A stretch of DNA of 64,000 bases from Lysinibacillus capsici (GCF_003367505.1 NZ_PXXX01000019.1:45389-109388); one strand, 5' to 3'; numbered from the stretch's first letter, positions 54,492 to 64,000 are shown. Made by a program: numbers and translations. Notes: generated by a model from the sequence alone, not told the origin.

Positions 54492-55338
54492 AAATGTGAT
54501 GGAGGCCCTTGAGTGGGCTTCTTCTTTTTTAGTGGATAATGGTTGTGAACAAACAGCAGCGCGGATTGTTATGCAACATGTGCTTGGTACTAGTTATGGA
54601 GAAGTTATGTTGCATTTGCAAGATGAATTAACAGCAGCGCAGCAAATGAGATTTAATGAGCTCTTAGAAGAACATGTCAATGGACGCCCTGTCCAATACT
54701 GTGTTGGGTATGAGGAGTTTTATGGCCGTTCATTCTTAGTCGATGAATCTGTCTTAATACCACGACCTGAAACAGAGGAATTGGTGCTTGGAACAATTAA
54801 TCGACTACCTAAATTATTTACAAAGCAAACATTGAAGCTGGCTGATATCGGTACAGGTAGTGGAGCCATTGCTATTTCAATGAAGCTGGAATGCCCAGCA
54901 TTAACGGTCATAGCTACCGATTTATCAGAAGCTGCACTAGCAACTGCTCAAAAAAATGCAAAGCAATTAGAGGCAGATATTGATTTTAGATTGGGAGATT
55001 TAGCTGCTCCACTTGCAGGAGAAAAATTTGATATTGTTTTATCGAACCCACCGTATATCGCATTTGATGAGGCACAAGCAATGTCAAGCGTTGTGCTAGA
55101 GCATGAGCCGCATAGTGCCCTCTTTGCCGAGGAAGATGGTCTTATTTTATATAGAAAATTAGCCGAACAATTACCAGCTTATATGAATAGGCCAGCGTTG
55201 ATTGGATTAGAAATCGGTTATACACAGGGGGAGAAAGTAGCCAAATTTTTTCAAGATAGTTTTCCACAGGCGACAGTTTCAGTAGAAAAAGATATTAACG
55301 GTAAACCTCGAATGATTTTTTGTGAGCTACATGTATAA
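54478..55338 (+). CDS. prmC: Release factor glutamine methyltransferase
   Basis: SAM-dependent N5-methylation of the GGQ glutamine in release factors. The 286 aa show an N-terminal helical domain, SAM-site [15 protein letters not shown] and the substrate motif SNPPYIAF. The start (ATG 54478 or 54481) overlaps the end of prfA with no clear ribosome site, implying coupling. Confidence 0.95.
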   Translation: MMTYKNVMEALEWASSFLVDNGCEQTAARIVMQHVLGTSYGEVMLHLQDELTAAQQMRFNELLEEHVNGRPVQYCVGYEEFYGRSFLVDESVLIPRPETEELVLGTINRLPKLFTKQTLKLADIGTGSGAIAISMKLECPALTVIATDLSEAALATAQKNAKQLEADIDFRLGDLAAPLAGEKFDIVLSNPPYIAFDEAQAMSSVVLEHEPHSALFAEEDGLILYRKLAEQLPAYMNRPALIGLEIGYTQGEKVAKFFQDSFPQATVSVEKDINGKPRMIFCELHV

Positions 55339-55382
55339 AGTTTCTTATTCTTGCCAACAATGTTGAGCAAGGAGGGATTTTT

Positions 55383-55988
55383 ATGTTGAACGAATACAAG
55401 ATTATTAGATTACCTAAACAAAATATCTTTCTAGCTTTTGCTAGACTAGTATTAATTGCGATTGTTTTACAGTTATGTGTTTTATATATTCCAACATTAG
55501 TAGGTTTGGCGAAGGAATCTTCCGGTGATGTGCAAGAAAAAGATTTTCGTATACGTGTTATCGCAAACAGTAATACTGCACAAGATCAGCTAGAGAAACA
55601 GCAGCTTGTCCAAGATTTAAAGCCATACTTTCTACAACTGGGTACGGCTGGATTTGCTGGGAATGAGCAAATTCTTTCGTTAAAACAACAAATTGAAGCT
55701 AAACTGAGCGAAAATTATCCACAATTGGATGCACAGGTTGTTGTTGGGGATAATTTATTCCCACCAAAAAGACAAGGTGCTGTACTTTATCCACAAAATG
55801 TCTATCAATCAATTGTTGTAAAGATTGGTGATGCCCGTGGAGATAACTGGTGGTGCAGTATTTTCCCATCGATATGTGAGCCTGATAAAGAAGAGGTAAA
55901 AGAAGAAGTAGAAGTAGAAGAAAAAGAAAAAGAAAAAGAACAAGTTACATTCTTTATATGGGAATGGATTAAAGGACTTTTTGAATGA
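55383..55988 (+). CDS. spoIIR: Stage II sporulation protein R
   Basis: Forespore-made signal secreted to the intermembrane space to trigger SpoIIGA processing of pro-sigma-E. Its 201 aa have an N-terminal TM/signal (about 18-40), RIRVIANSNTAQDQLEKQ, the family motif NWWCSIFPSIC, a Glu/Lys-rich stretch (about 166-184) and a C-terminal FFIWEWIKGLF. The charged stretch is a simple repeat of GAA/AAA codons. CAAGGAGGG precedes the ATG. No confident sigma-F promoter was found. Confidence 0.93.
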   Translation: MLNEYKIIRLPKQNIFLAFARLVLIAIVLQLCVLYIPTLVGLAKESSGDVQEKDFRIRVIANSNTAQDQLEKQQLVQDLKPYFLQLGTAGFAGNEQILSLKQQIEAKLSENYPQLDAQVVVGDNLFPPKRQGAVLYPQNVYQSIVVKIGDARGDNWWCSIFPSICEPDKEEVKEEVEVEEKEKEKEQVTFFIWEWIKGLFE

Positions 55989-55990
55989 AT

Positions 55991-56160
55991 TGTGCACAAA
56001 TTCAGACAACTTATACACATTTTTTATTAAGTTATAAACAATATGTGGATAATTCAGTAAAAACGAATAATTGAAGGTAGGTATTAATCATGAAAACTGT
56101 TTGTAAGGTTGTGGACAGTAATGTGAATAGTCAGATTAATTATACACAAGCTGTGGATAT
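55991..56160. other. DnaA-box cluster at the sua5 (ywlC) promoter
   Basis: Within 170 bp there is one perfect DnaA box (TGTGGATAA, 56044-56052, minus strand) and three with one mismatch (TTATACACA 56011-56019 and 56140-56148; TGTGGATAT 56152-56160). Weaker matches include TTGTGCACAA near 55990 and TTATAAACA at 56032. In B. subtilis, ywlC is one of the few loci outside oriC reported with a DnaA-box cluster. Confidence 0.75.
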
Positions 56161-57124
56161 CTTAAATGCAGGAGAGGTAGTCGCATTTCCAACAGAGACG
56201 GTTTATGGCTTAGGAGCGATTGCCACAAATGATCTGGCAGTTAAAAAGATATTTGAAGCAAAAGGTCGACCTTCAGATAATCCTTTAATTGTCCATGTTG
56301 GTACAAAAGAGGAAGTAGCGATCTATATCGAACATATTTCTGACATAGCTAAACAATGCATGGATTTATTTTGGCCAGGACCATTAACACTGGTGATGCC
56401 AGCGAAGCCAGATGTATTAGCTAAAAGTGTCACAGCTGGGTTATCAACAGTTGGGATTCGAATGCCTGATCATCCAGTAGCGCTCGCCTTACTACAACAG
56501 CTCCAAAAACCGCTTGCTGCACCGAGCGCTAATCGTAGTGGAAAGCCAAGTCCTACAGAAGCCGTTCATGTATTAGATGATTTAGAAGGGTACATACCTT
56601 ATATTTTAGATGGAGGTTCTACAGGCATAGGGCTTGAGTCTACTGTACTAGATTTGACACATGAACCTCCAGTAATTTTACGTCCAGGTGGCATTACGAA
56701 GGAAATGCTTGAGGCTAAGATTGGTCCAGTGATTCAACCAACTAAAATAGAACAGAAGCTAGACGCAACGCCTAAGGCACCGGGAATGAAATATACGCAT
56801 TATGCACCAAATGCTCCCGTGTATTTAATAGACTGTGATGTTGAGAAAGTCAACGAAGCTGTTCTGCATTTACAGAGACAAGGACATAGTGTAGCACTAC
56901 TTGCACCTGAGAACTTTGAAGAAATTAAAGTGGATTTTTACTTCTCTATTGGTGAAGCAGGAAGTAAAGAAGAAATGGGTGCGGCCTTATATAATGCACT
57001 TAGAGCATGTGATAAAACTACCGCTACCGTAATATTAGCAACAACTACTTCAATAGAAGGAGTAGGTGCAGCTATTATGAATAGACTTGAAAAAGCCTCT
57101 GGAGGTAAATGGTATTCATTGTAA
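56090..57124 (+). CDS. ywlC: Threonylcarbamoyl-AMP synthase (Sua5/YwlC)
   Basis: Makes the threonylcarbamoyl-AMP used for the t6A37 modification of ANN-decoding tRNAs. At 344 aa it has the YrdC catalytic domain (VAFPTETVYGLGA, KGRPSDNPLIVHV, PLAAPSANRSGKPSPT) and the C-terminal Sua5 domain (from about 245). GAAGGTAGG precedes ATG 56090. It is preceded by a DnaA-box cluster that extends into its first codons. Confidence 0.94.
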   Translation: MKTVCKVVDSNVNSQINYTQAVDILNAGEVVAFPTETVYGLGAIATNDLAVKKIFEAKGRPSDNPLIVHVGTKEEVAIYIEHISDIAKQCMDLFWPGPLTLVMPAKPDVLAKSVTAGLSTVGIRMPDHPVALALLQQLQKPLAAPSANRSGKPSPTEAVHVLDDLEGYIPYILDGGSTGIGLESTVLDLTHEPPVILRPGGITKEMLEAKIGPVIQPTKIEQKLDATPKAPGMKYTHYAPNAPVYLIDCDVEKVNEAVLHLQRQGHSVALLAPENFEEIKVDFYFSIGEAGSKEEMGAALYNALRACDKTTATVILATTTSIEGVGAAIMNRLEKASGGKWYSL

Positions 57125-57147
57125 ATAATAATAGAACAATTATAGGC

Positions 57148-57187
57148 AAAAGACATTGAAAAACCACATGTTTTTTGTCTTTTTTTG
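57148..57187 (+). terminator. ywlC terminator
   Basis: AAAAGACA..GAAAAAC pairs with GTTTTTTGTCTTTT, followed by T-rich sequence. Confidence 0.75.
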
Positions 57188-57293
57188 TCCAATTATTATA
57201 TGTTAAAAATGAAAAACAATAGTAAACAGTTATGATAATAATGTATTTTCGAGCATAAAATGATAAAATATTAGGGAGCGAAGGAGTGCGTTC

Positions 57294-57791
57294 TTGCAGG
57301 GAATTCTTGCAGGTATATTAACGTCTGTTGATGTGATTGGTCTATATGTTTTGCTGCCAAATGTTAGATATCGATTATTTTTATCATTATGGACGGCTGC
57401 ATTACATATGCTTTTTCCTTTATTAGGGTTTGAATTAGGAAGCTATTTAGTTCGATTTCTATTAGAATGGGGACAATGGATTTCAAGTATTTTATTATTT
57501 TGTATCGGGATGCATTTATTATTATTTTCGCACAGAGATGAAAAAGTAACGATTTCACCTGTACTTTTAGCAGTGACTGCAAGCCTAGACACCTTTTCAG
57601 TTAGTGTTTCTTTTGGTATGCTTAACTTAGAAAAAACGATTTTTATTATGAGTGCAGGCTTAAGTGCATTAATTTGTGCTTATGGGTCATTAGTTATAGC
57701 ACGTAGGAGCCAAGTCTTTTTTGGCAATAAAATTCAAATCATTGCTGGCATTATATTTATAATCATGAGTATTCTAGCTATTCAACAATAG
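57294..57791 (+). CDS. MntP-like membrane protein (YwlD position)
   Basis: A 165-aa integral membrane protein with about six TM segments, in the place of B. subtilis mntP (ywlD). MntP carries two repeated Asp-containing motifs; here they appear as TSVDVIGLY and ASLDTFSVSVSFG, so the first is poorly conserved. Manganese efflux is therefore only a possibility. The start is TTG 57294 with AAGGAG seven bases upstream. Confidence 0.7.
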   Translation: MQGILAGILTSVDVIGLYVLLPNVRYRLFLSLWTAALHMLFPLLGFELGSYLVRFLLEWGQWISSILLFCIGMHLLLFSHRDEKVTISPVLLAVTASLDTFSVSVSFGMLNLEKTIFIMSAGLSALICAYGSLVIARRSQVFFGNKIQIIAGIIFIIMSILAIQQ

Positions 57792-57813
57792 ATAAAATTG
57801 GAGAGTGATAAGT

Positions 57814-58254
57814 GTGAAAATATTATTTGTTTGTACAGGCAATACTTGTCGCAGTCCGATGGCAGAAGCTATTTTAAAACATAAACAAATAAACAATGTA
57901 GAAGTGCGCTCAGCGGGTATTTATGCGATGCCTAATGCACAAATGTCAGCACATGCACAACAAGTGTTAAATGAAGCCCAAATGTCCCATCAACATTTTG
58001 CGACGCAATTATCACAAGCTGAAATGGCATGGGCAGACTTAGTTTTAACGATGACGACTGCTCACAAAGATACCGTCATTTCCAATTATCCAGAAGCTGA
58101 GCATAAAGTATTTACATTGAAAGAGTATACAAATGAATGCAGTTTAGAAAATGTAGTGGATCCTTATGGTGGTAATAGAGCAATTTATGAAGCAACATTT
58201 GCAGAATTAAAAGAACTGGTTGATCAATTAATACAAAAACTAGAAAAGAATTGA
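57814..58254 (+). CDS. ywlE: Protein-arginine phosphatase (YwlE)
   Basis: Low-molecular-weight tyrosine-phosphatase fold. Its P-loop CTGNTCRS (Cys7 nucleophile) has Thr at position 11, the residue known to direct YwlE toward phospho-arginine. The general acid Asp is in VVDPYGGN. It counteracts McsB. The start is GTG 57814 with GGAGAG eight bases before; GTG 57805 is inside the site. Length 146 aa. Its stop overlaps the ribosome site of the chemoreceptor gene. Confidence 0.93.
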   Translation: MKILFVCTGNTCRSPMAEAILKHKQINNVEVRSAGIYAMPNAQMSAHAQQVLNEAQMSHQHFATQLSQAEMAWADLVLTMTTAHKDTVISNYPEAEHKVFTLKEYTNECSLENVVDPYGGNRAIYEATFAELKELVDQLIQKLEKN

Positions 58255-58262
58255 GGGGTCCT

Positions 58263-59546
58263 ATGAAAAAACAATTTGGTTTACGCCTAAAGTTGGTGTT
58301 ATTTGTTAGTGTTCTTGCACTAATCACCTACAGTGTCAGTTTTATATTCATTGAGTTTTTACAACCTACCTTCTTCCCTGACACAAATCGAAAAGTTTTT
58401 GAAGTGATTACGTATGCGTTAGGCATAACTTGGTCAGGGATATTAGCTGCCTTTTTAAGTGTAATCCTCATCAAGCCGTTGCAGCAGCTTGAACACTCAG
58501 CAACACTTGTGGCAGAAGGAAAAATAGGACAGGATGTACAAATGCCTAATACAAATGATGAGATTCGATCTGTTGCAGAGGCATTCCAACAAATGGTGTT
58601 AAACTTACGTCAAATGGTGGAAAGTATTGATCATAACTTCCAACAAACGAATCAATCGATTATCCAGCTTTCAGATGAAGCAGGAGTGGCAACAAGAAAG
58701 GCAGAAGGCATTGCATCTACCGTAAAGCATATTTCTACAGGAGCAGAAGCATCTGCAACTGCTGTACAAGATACTGCTGAAGCGATTGAAGATGTAAGAA
58801 CGCTTGCAACAGAGGTAAATAGTAGGGCAGAAGCATCAGCATCACAAACTAAAGAGATTCTACATAATTTATCGACAACAACAAAAGCCATTGAAACATT
58901 AGTGAATAGTATTCAACAAATTGCGACAGGCAATAATGAGGCATTAAAAAGCATTCATGCGCTAGAAGAGAATGCTGGACAGGTAGAACGAATAATTAGC
59001 TTAGTTGGTGACATTGCAGCACAAACCAATCTGTTGGCACTAAACGCCTCTATAGAAGCTGCTCGTGCAGGAGAACATGGAAAAGGCTTTGCAGTAGTAG
59101 CTGAAGAAGTCCGTGGTTTGGCTGATGAAAGTGCAAAAGCAGTGCAAGGAATTACAGCTTTAATTCAAACCATGCAGCAAAACGTAGAGGTAGTTGTGAA
59201 ACAAATGAACGAACAAGTTGCCTTTGCAACAAAGGAAGCCGATCGAGTGTCTGAAACAACGACAGCAGTAGAAAATATGGCTTCTAATGTACATGAAATG
59301 GCAACATCAATTGTTGAGATTTCTTCTTTAATTGAACAGCAAATGCATAATATTGAAACGACAGCTCGACAATCACAGGAAGTTGCTGCCATTGCGGAAC
59401 AAACGTCAGCAGGTGCACAGGAAGTTCGTAGTGCTGCTGAAGAGCAAGCCTATGCAATTGAACAAGTCGAGCATCTGGCTCAAAGTTTGAAAAAGCAATC
59501 GGAAGCATTGCATAAAATGATCCAACAATTTGATAGACAAGCATAG
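58263..59546 (+). CDS. Methyl-accepting chemotaxis protein with minimal extracellular loop
   Basis: A 427-aa receptor. Two TM segments (about 10-31 and 45-67) enclose only some 13 residues outside, so it has no extracellular ligand domain. A HAMP domain (68-120) leads to the long signalling coiled coil, with the CheA/CheW tip [20 protein letters not shown] and [10 protein letters not shown]. It likely senses membrane or cytoplasmic state. GAGGGG precedes ATG 58263. It is absent from the B. subtilis ywlE-rpiB junction. Confidence 0.93.
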   Translation: MKKQFGLRLKLVLFVSVLALITYSVSFIFIEFLQPTFFPDTNRKVFEVITYALGITWSGILAAFLSVILIKPLQQLEHSATLVAEGKIGQDVQMPNTNDEIRSVAEAFQQMVLNLRQMVESIDHNFQQTNQSIIQLSDEAGVATRKAEGIASTVKHISTGAEASATAVQDTAEAIEDVRTLATEVNSRAEASASQTKEILHNLSTTTKAIETLVNSIQQIATGNNEALKSIHALEENAGQVERIISLVGDIAAQTNLLALNASIEAARAGEHGKGFAVVAEEVRGLADESAKAVQGITALIQTMQQNVEVVVKQMNEQVAFATKEADRVSETTTAVENMASNVHEMATSIVEISSLIEQQMHNIETTARQSQEVAAIAEQTSAGAQEVRSAAEEQAYAIEQVEHLAQSLKKQSEALHKMIQQFDRQA

Positions 59547-59553
59547 TCCTGAA

Positions 59554-59602
59554 GGTTATACATAAATCCCATGAAAAATCGGATTTATGTATAACCTTTT
59601 TT
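59554..59602 (+). terminator. Chemoreceptor gene terminator
   Basis: Perfect 16-bp stem (59554-59569 with 59581-59596) and a T run. The remainder of the 328-bp gap to rpiB is very AT-rich and holds one perfect DnaA box (TTATCCACA, 59711-59719). Confidence 0.92.
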
Positions 59603-59874
59603 ATTAAAGGACAATTTATGTCCACTGTAAGTAAAAAGCTAAAAAAACTTCAGTAGATGGAATATTACAACAAAAGACCATTATCCGAACTTATTAACAT
59701 GATATTCACATTATCCACAAAAAAATAAGTTTAAAAGTGAATAATTTTGTGTTAACATACAATTAATGTTCGTCTTTCAGGAAAAATCAACGTAAAAACA
59801 TAAGAAAAATCGTGTTATTCTTCAGAAAGAAGTGGTACACTAAGGTTGACTATAATTCGAAAAGAGGGAACCCA

Positions 59875-60312
59875 GTGAGAATAGCAATTTCTTCTGATCA
59901 CGGAGGCAATAACTTACGTCGTGAGATTATGCAGCTATTAGATGAACTTCAAATTAGCTACGAAGATTTTGGTCCACAATCTGCGGATTCAGTAGACTAT
60001 CCAGACTATGCAAAACCTGTATCTGAGGGTGTTGCTAACGGAGAATTTGATAAAGGCATTTTAATTTGTGGCACAGGAATCGGTATGTCCATTGCCGCTA
60101 ATAAGGTCAAGGGCATACGTTGTGCATTAGTACATGATGTATTTAGTGCCAAGGCAACGCGTTGCCATAATGATTCAAATATTTTAGCAATGGGCGAACG
60201 TGTAATTGGCCCTGGCCTTGCACGTGAAATCGTACAAGCATGGCTAGAAACCGATTTTGAAGGTGGCCGCCATGTACGCCGTATTGAAAAAATTACTGAA
60301 CTAGAGCAATAA
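59875..60312 (+). CDS. rpiB: Ribose-5-phosphate isomerase B
   Basis: Interconverts ribose 5-phosphate and ribulose 5-phosphate. The 145 aa contain SSDHGGNNLRREI, the phosphate/anion loop and catalytic Cys in CGTGIGMSIAANK, and RCHNDSNILAMGERV. The start is GTG 59875 with GAGGG nine bases upstream; the frame is open to 59812 but the homologous N-terminus begins VRIAISSDHGG. It corresponds to B. subtilis YwlF. Confidence 0.95.
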   Translation: MRIAISSDHGGNNLRREIMQLLDELQISYEDFGPQSADSVDYPDYAKPVSEGVANGEFDKGILICGTGIGMSIAANKVKGIRCALVHDVFSAKATRCHNDSNILAMGERVIGPGLAREIVQAWLETDFEGGRHVRRIEKITELEQ

Positions 60313-60373
60313 TAGTTTTGTTATTCCATATATGGCATGATTTTAATGGATATAGATGAAGGAGCTGAGCTTA

Positions 60374-60916
60374 ATGGTTGTAAAACAAATACGAACACAT
60401 TTGACTCAGTTACTCAGTGAATTTGAAGAGCAAGTAACATTACGACCCCATACAATTTTTGTAGTAGGGTGCTCTACATCTGAAGTGATTGGTCAGAAAA
60501 TTGGCACAGCGGGAGCATTGGAGATAGCAGAAGCCATTTTTGAGCCGTTACAAGAATTTGCAGCAAAGCATCAATTGCTTTTAGCATTCCAAGGTTGTGA
60601 GCATATAAATCGCGCCATTACTATGGAAGCATCAACAGCTGAAAAATTTGGCTATGATCCAGTAGCGGTTGTCCCAGTACGTACGGCAGGCGGCTCAATG
60701 TCAGCATATGCCTATACGCAATTTGATAATCCAGTGATTGTTGAAACAATACAGGCACATGCAGGTATTGATATTGGACAAACATTAATCGGTATGCATT
60801 TGAAAGCAGTAGCTGTACCTGTTCGAACATCGGTAAAAATGGTAGGAGAAGCTGTTGTGACGATTGCAACAACACGTCCTAAGCTAATTGGCGGAGAACG
60901 TGCAGTATATAAATAA
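60374..60916 (+). CDS. ywlG: UPF0340 family protein (YwlG)
   Basis: A 180-aa protein of the YwlG family, between rpiB and glyA as in B. subtilis. Conserved stretches are FVVGCSTSEVIGQKIGTAG, ALEIAEAIFEPL, and FQGCEHINRA. The fold and function are unassigned to my knowledge. ATG 60374 has AAGGAG nine bases upstream; ATG 60356 overlaps that site. Confidence 0.88.
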   Translation: MVVKQIRTHLTQLLSEFEEQVTLRPHTIFVVGCSTSEVIGQKIGTAGALEIAEAIFEPLQEFAAKHQLLLAFQGCEHINRAITMEASTAEKFGYDPVAVVPVRTAGGSMSAYAYTQFDNPVIVETIQAHAGIDIGQTLIGMHLKAVAVPVRTSVKMVGEAVVTIATTRPKLIGGERAVYK

Positions 60917-60974
60917 TTACCACCCTATTTAGTGGTAGAGATGAATAACGATACTTTAGGAGGCTTTTTCAAAC

Positions 60975-62216
60975 ATGGCATATGAAAAATTAGCAGTACA
61001 AGACAAAGCAGTACTAGATGGAATTCTTGCAGAAAAAACACGTCAGCAAGCAAATATTGAATTGATTGCATCAGAAAACTTTGTATCCGAAGCAGTGATG
61101 GAAGCGCAAGGATCAGTACTGACAAATAAATACGCTGAAGGTTATCCTGGTAAACGCTATTATGGTGGCTGTGAGCATGTAGACGTAGTAGAAGACATTG
61201 CACGTGATCGTGTAAAAGAACTCTTCGGAGCAGAATATGCAAATGTGCAACCACACTCAGGTGCACAAGCAAACATGGCTGTTTACCATACGATTCTAGA
61301 ACCAGGTGACACAGTTCTGGGTATGAACCTTTCACATGGTGGTCACTTAACACATGGTTCTCCAGTAAACTTCTCTGGTATTCTATATAATTTTGTAGAG
61401 TATGGTGTAACACAAGATACACAAGTGATTGATTATGAAGATGTACGACAAAAGGCTTTAGAGCATAAACCGAAACTGATTGTTGCTGGTGCATCTGCTT
61501 ATCCACGTGAAATTGACTTCTCTAAATTCCGTGAAATTGCAGACGAAGTCGGAGCCTATTTCATGGTGGATATGGCACACATTGCTGGACTTGTAGCTGC
61601 TGGCGAACATCAATCACCAGTGCCATATGCTGATTTTGTTACATCAACTACACATAAAACATTACGTGGACCACGTGGTGGATTAATTCTTGCTTCAAAA
61701 GAATGGGAGCAAAAACTAAATAAATCTGTATTTCCAGGCATTCAAGGTGGCCCATTAATGCATGTTATCGCTGCAAAAGCTGTAGCATTTGGAGAAGCTT
61801 TACAACCAGAATTTAAAGACTATGCAAAACAAATTAAAGCCAATGCAAAGGCATTAGCAGAAGTATTAATTGCTGAGGGTGTTGAAATTGTTTCTGGTGG
61901 TACAGATAACCATTTATTACTGCTAAATGTTAAATCTCTTGGTTTAACAGGTAAAGTAGCAGAGCACGCACTAGATGAAGTAGGTATTACAACAAATAAA
62001 AATACAATCCCTTACGATACTGAATCTCCATTTGTCACTTCTGGAATTCGTATTGGTACTCCAGCGGTCACTTCTCGTGGCTTTAAAGAGGAAGATATGA
62101 AAGAAGTAGGAGCAATTATAGCGGCTGTTCTTAAAAGCCCTGAAGATGAGGCAGTTAAAGCAGATGCAAAAGATCGTGTGAAGGCATTAACTGATAAGCA
62201 TCCACTATATGTATAA
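60975..62216 (+). CDS. glyA: Serine hydroxymethyltransferase
   Basis: PLP enzyme converting serine and tetrahydrofolate to glycine and methylene-tetrahydrofolate. The PLP Lys is in [34 protein letters not shown] and TNKNTIPYD are also conserved. Length 413 aa. TAGGAGG precedes ATG 60975. No riboswitch is visible upstream. Confidence 0.97.
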   Translation: MAYEKLAVQDKAVLDGILAEKTRQQANIELIASENFVSEAVMEAQGSVLTNKYAEGYPGKRYYGGCEHVDVVEDIARDRVKELFGAEYANVQPHSGAQANMAVYHTILEPGDTVLGMNLSHGGHLTHGSPVNFSGILYNFVEYGVTQDTQVIDYEDVRQKALEHKPKLIVAGASAYPREIDFSKFREIADEVGAYFMVDMAHIAGLVAAGEHQSPVPYADFVTSTTHKTLRGPRGGLILASKEWEQKLNKSVFPGIQGGPLMHVIAAKAVAFGEALQPEFKDYAKQIKANAKALAEVLIAEGVEIVSGGTDNHLLLLNVKSLGLTGKVAEHALDEVGITTNKNTIPYDTESPFVTSGIRIGTPAVTSRGFKEEDMKEVGAIIAAVLKSPEDEAVKADAKDRVKALTDKHPLYV

Positions 62217-62229
62217 TCAATAGAATAAT

Positions 62230-62276
62230 AGCTGTATTTAAAGTACAAAATTTACTTTAAATACAGCTTTTTATTT
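62230..62276 (+). terminator. glyA terminator
   Basis: Perfect 16-bp stem (62230-62245 with 62253-62268) followed by T-rich sequence. Confidence 0.92.
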
Positions 62277-62501
62277 TGGAAATGGAGGATTAAACTGTAA
62301 AAAACATCTTTTTTCTAATAAAGTAGAATAATCCTCTTATTTTTGAATAAATTTACATAAAAACGGTATAAAGGGATATATTATAGTAGGCAGAGGACAG
62401 ATAGTGTCCTAGAAAAGAAGTTTTTTTTAATAAAAGTGAAAATTTAATTAAATTTTATGTACAATGGAAATGAGATGAAGTGATAGAAAAGGAGGGGTTG
62501 G

Positions 62502-64000
62502 ATGGTCACTAAATCGTTAAACACAGATTATGATGTATTATTAAACAGCATTCGCAAATTAGGTAATAATTCGAAAGAAAGCTACGTTATTTTTGATGCG
62601 ACGAAGCATCATTACATAGTAGAGTGTAATGATTCTTTTTGTATGCTTACTAATGCTGCACGTTCACAAATTCTAAATACTGATTATTTTTCATGGCTAT
62701 CAATGGACGAAAAAATGACAACCATTGAAATGATTAAAGAAAAAATACATAACGGCATAATGGTGCAGGCGAAGCTATATCATAATGGCATCGATAAACC
62801 TCCCTTTTGGGCAGAAATACAAGCATTACCTTTTTGCAATGAGGCAAATGTAACGCAATTTGTTTTAGTATTAGTGAAGGATGTTACATATTATCATACG
62901 GAAGACTTCTTAATGCGTTTAGAAAATGATATGTACAGGGCAATTGAGAAGGAGTTTACTTTTGAGCAAAAGATGAAGCTTATTTGTCAAGGCCTCGATG
63001 AATTTTTCATGCCAAATATTGCAAGTATGGTGCTTATAAAAACAGAAGTAAACCAATTACAAGTTTTCATAGGAGATAATCAAACAGAGAGCGTACCAAA
63101 ATGTTGTACAAACAATGATTTCTTTAATAAGGTCATGCAATCAGAAACGTCTACTTTCATAGAAAATTTAGATGAAGTGAATATTCCTAAAGAACATAAG
63201 CAATATGCTTCGCTAGCTAAAAAGCCGCATGGATGGTTTATCCCTATACGTAATCAACAGCGGCAAGTAATAGGTGTTTTCTCGATATTTAGCCAAAAAA
63301 CACAAAGTGACCAAATGCTTAAAAATATGTTTCGAAAAATGGGTGCTCTTGTTGCATTGGCTTATTCATATGCAAGGACGCAGAAAAAAATTTGGGATTT
63401 AGCCTATACAGACATTACAACAGGTCTGCCTAATCGTCACAGCTTTGTTAATACGATTGAAAGGGAAGTCCAGCAGGGGCAAAGCGGCTTTATTAAAATA
63501 TTAAAACCTAGTGAATTTCATCAAGTAGTTGAATTATATGGCCGTGAAATTGGTGATGAACTTTTAAGACAACTTGCCAAACGTCTTGAGCAAGACAAGT
63601 CAGAAAGTAATGAGTATGTTGCTAGATTCACTAGCTCTAGTTTGATTATGACTACAATATCACTTCATGAAGATTTGAATGATTATGAGATGAGAATAAA
63701 AGAAACGATTCGCCAGCCTTTTATTATAGGAGGAAAGCAAATCTATATTACATTAAAAACAGGCATTGCTTCCTATAATGATGACATAAATATTAATGAT
63801 GCGATTCGTTTTGCAGATAATGCGTTATCCTTTGCAATCGATAGGCCAGGCACACATACTGAAATATTTACAACAGAGAAAAATGATGTGCTTGTACAGA
63901 AGATGACGGTTTTAAATCATTTGTCAGAAGCCATCAAAAATAAAGAAATAACAGTCCACTTACAGCCTAAAGTAGATTTACGCAATGGGGAAATTCAAAG
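62502..64000 (+). CDS. PAS-GAF-GGDEF(degenerate)-EAL cyclic-di-GMP protein, cut at window end
   Basis: The frame from ATG 62502 (AGGAGGGG upstream) stays open to the last base, giving 499 codons. A PAS-like domain (about 10-150) and GAF-like domain (about 155-300) precede a GGDEF domain that starts DITTGLPNRHSF and has YGREIGDELLRQLAKRL. The signature GGDEF is replaced by FTSSSLIM after YVAR, so cyclase activity is not expected. The EAL domain begins near the end (EAIKNKEITVHLQPKVDLRN). It is probably a c-di-GMP phosphodiesterase with a regulatory GGDEF; the catalytic EAL residues lie outside the window. Confidence 0.85.
   Translation, partial: MVTKSLNTDYDVLLNSIRKLGNNSKESYVIFDATKHHYIVECNDSFCMLTNAARSQILNTDYFSWLSMDEKMTTIEMIKEKIHNGIMVQAKLYHNGIDKPPFWAEIQALPFCNEANVTQFVLVLVKDVTYYHTEDFLMRLENDMYRAIEKEFTFEQKMKLICQGLDEFFMPNIASMVLIKTEVNQLQVFIGDNQTESVPKCCTNNDFFNKVMQSETSTFIENLDEVNIPKEHKQYASLAKKPHGWFIPIRNQQRQVIGVFSIFSQKTQSDQMLKNMFRKMGALVALAYSYARTQKKIWDLAYTDITTGLPNRHSFVNTIEREVQQGQSGFIKILKPSEFHQVVELYGREIGDELLRQLAKRLEQDKSESNEYVARFTSSSLIMTTISLHEDLNDYEMRIKETIRQPFIIGGKQIYITLKTGIASYNDDININDAIRFADNALSFAIDRPGTHTEIFTTEKNDVLVQKMTVLNHLSEAIKNKEITVHLQPKVDLRNGEIQ

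Overview
The window reads as chromosome of a low-GC, spore-forming Gram-positive bacterium, most likely Lysinibacillus or a close Planococcaceae relative. The reasons are strong Shine-Dalgarno sites, sporulation genes (spo0F, spoIIR, a pbpG-type PBP), and gene order that follows the Bacillus subtilis ywh-ywi-ywj-ywk-ywl segment with several insertions. The genus is an inference from content and order; no search was run. No rRNA, tRNA, CRISPR array, insertion sequence or prophage was seen.

Layout. (1) 1-6.5 kb: a 1813-residue LPXTG surface adhesin with a structured leader, convergent with a class A-type sortase. (2) 6.6-11.1 kb: 4-oxalocrotonate tautomerase, ywhD, class A PBP, agmatinase. (3) 11.2-12.2 kb: a MifM-like arrest-peptide gene whose 3' end forms a hairpin over the Shine-Dalgarno site of a YidC2 insertase. 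(4) 12.3-14.4 kb: ywiB-argS. (5) 14.6-33.9 kb: acyl-CoA catabolism and B12. It holds a MerR-controlled acyl-CoA ligase/dehydrogenase operon, a cobalamin riboswitch with btuF-btuC-btuD/cbiZ-ATR, then fadF, thiolase, 3-hydroxyacyl-CoA dehydrogenase, two acyl-CoA dehydrogenases, a TetR regulator and B12-dependent isobutyryl-CoA mutase IcmF. (6) 34-44.2 kb: rpoE, pyrG (with a CTP-type attenuator), ywjG, spo0F, fbaA, transaldolase, murA2, glpX, rho. (7) 44.3-52.1 kb: a Fur-box-controlled siderophore-uptake island between rho and rpmE. Its first gene fuses an AraC regulator to a lipoprotein binding protein. (8) 52.3-62.2 kb: rpmE, tdk, prfA, prmC, spoIIR, sua5, an MntP-like gene, ywlE, a chemoreceptor, rpiB, ywlG, glyA. 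(9) 62.5 kb to the end: a PAS-GAF-degenerate GGDEF-EAL protein cut by the window edge.

How the parts work together. Region 5 combines fatty/branched acyl-CoA oxidation with B12 uptake and salvage, and ends in a B12-dependent mutase. Region 7 is a self-contained iron-siderophore importer with regulator, exporter-type ABC protein and flavin reductase. Regions 6 and 8 are housekeeping.

The best leads are the MifM-YidC2 cassette, the AraC-lipoprotein fusion, the switch-like leader of the adhesin, five cysteine-bracketed stalk domains with invariant 10-residue spacing, a 5 x 96-bp tandem array fused to a terminator, and a DnaA-box cluster in front of sua5.
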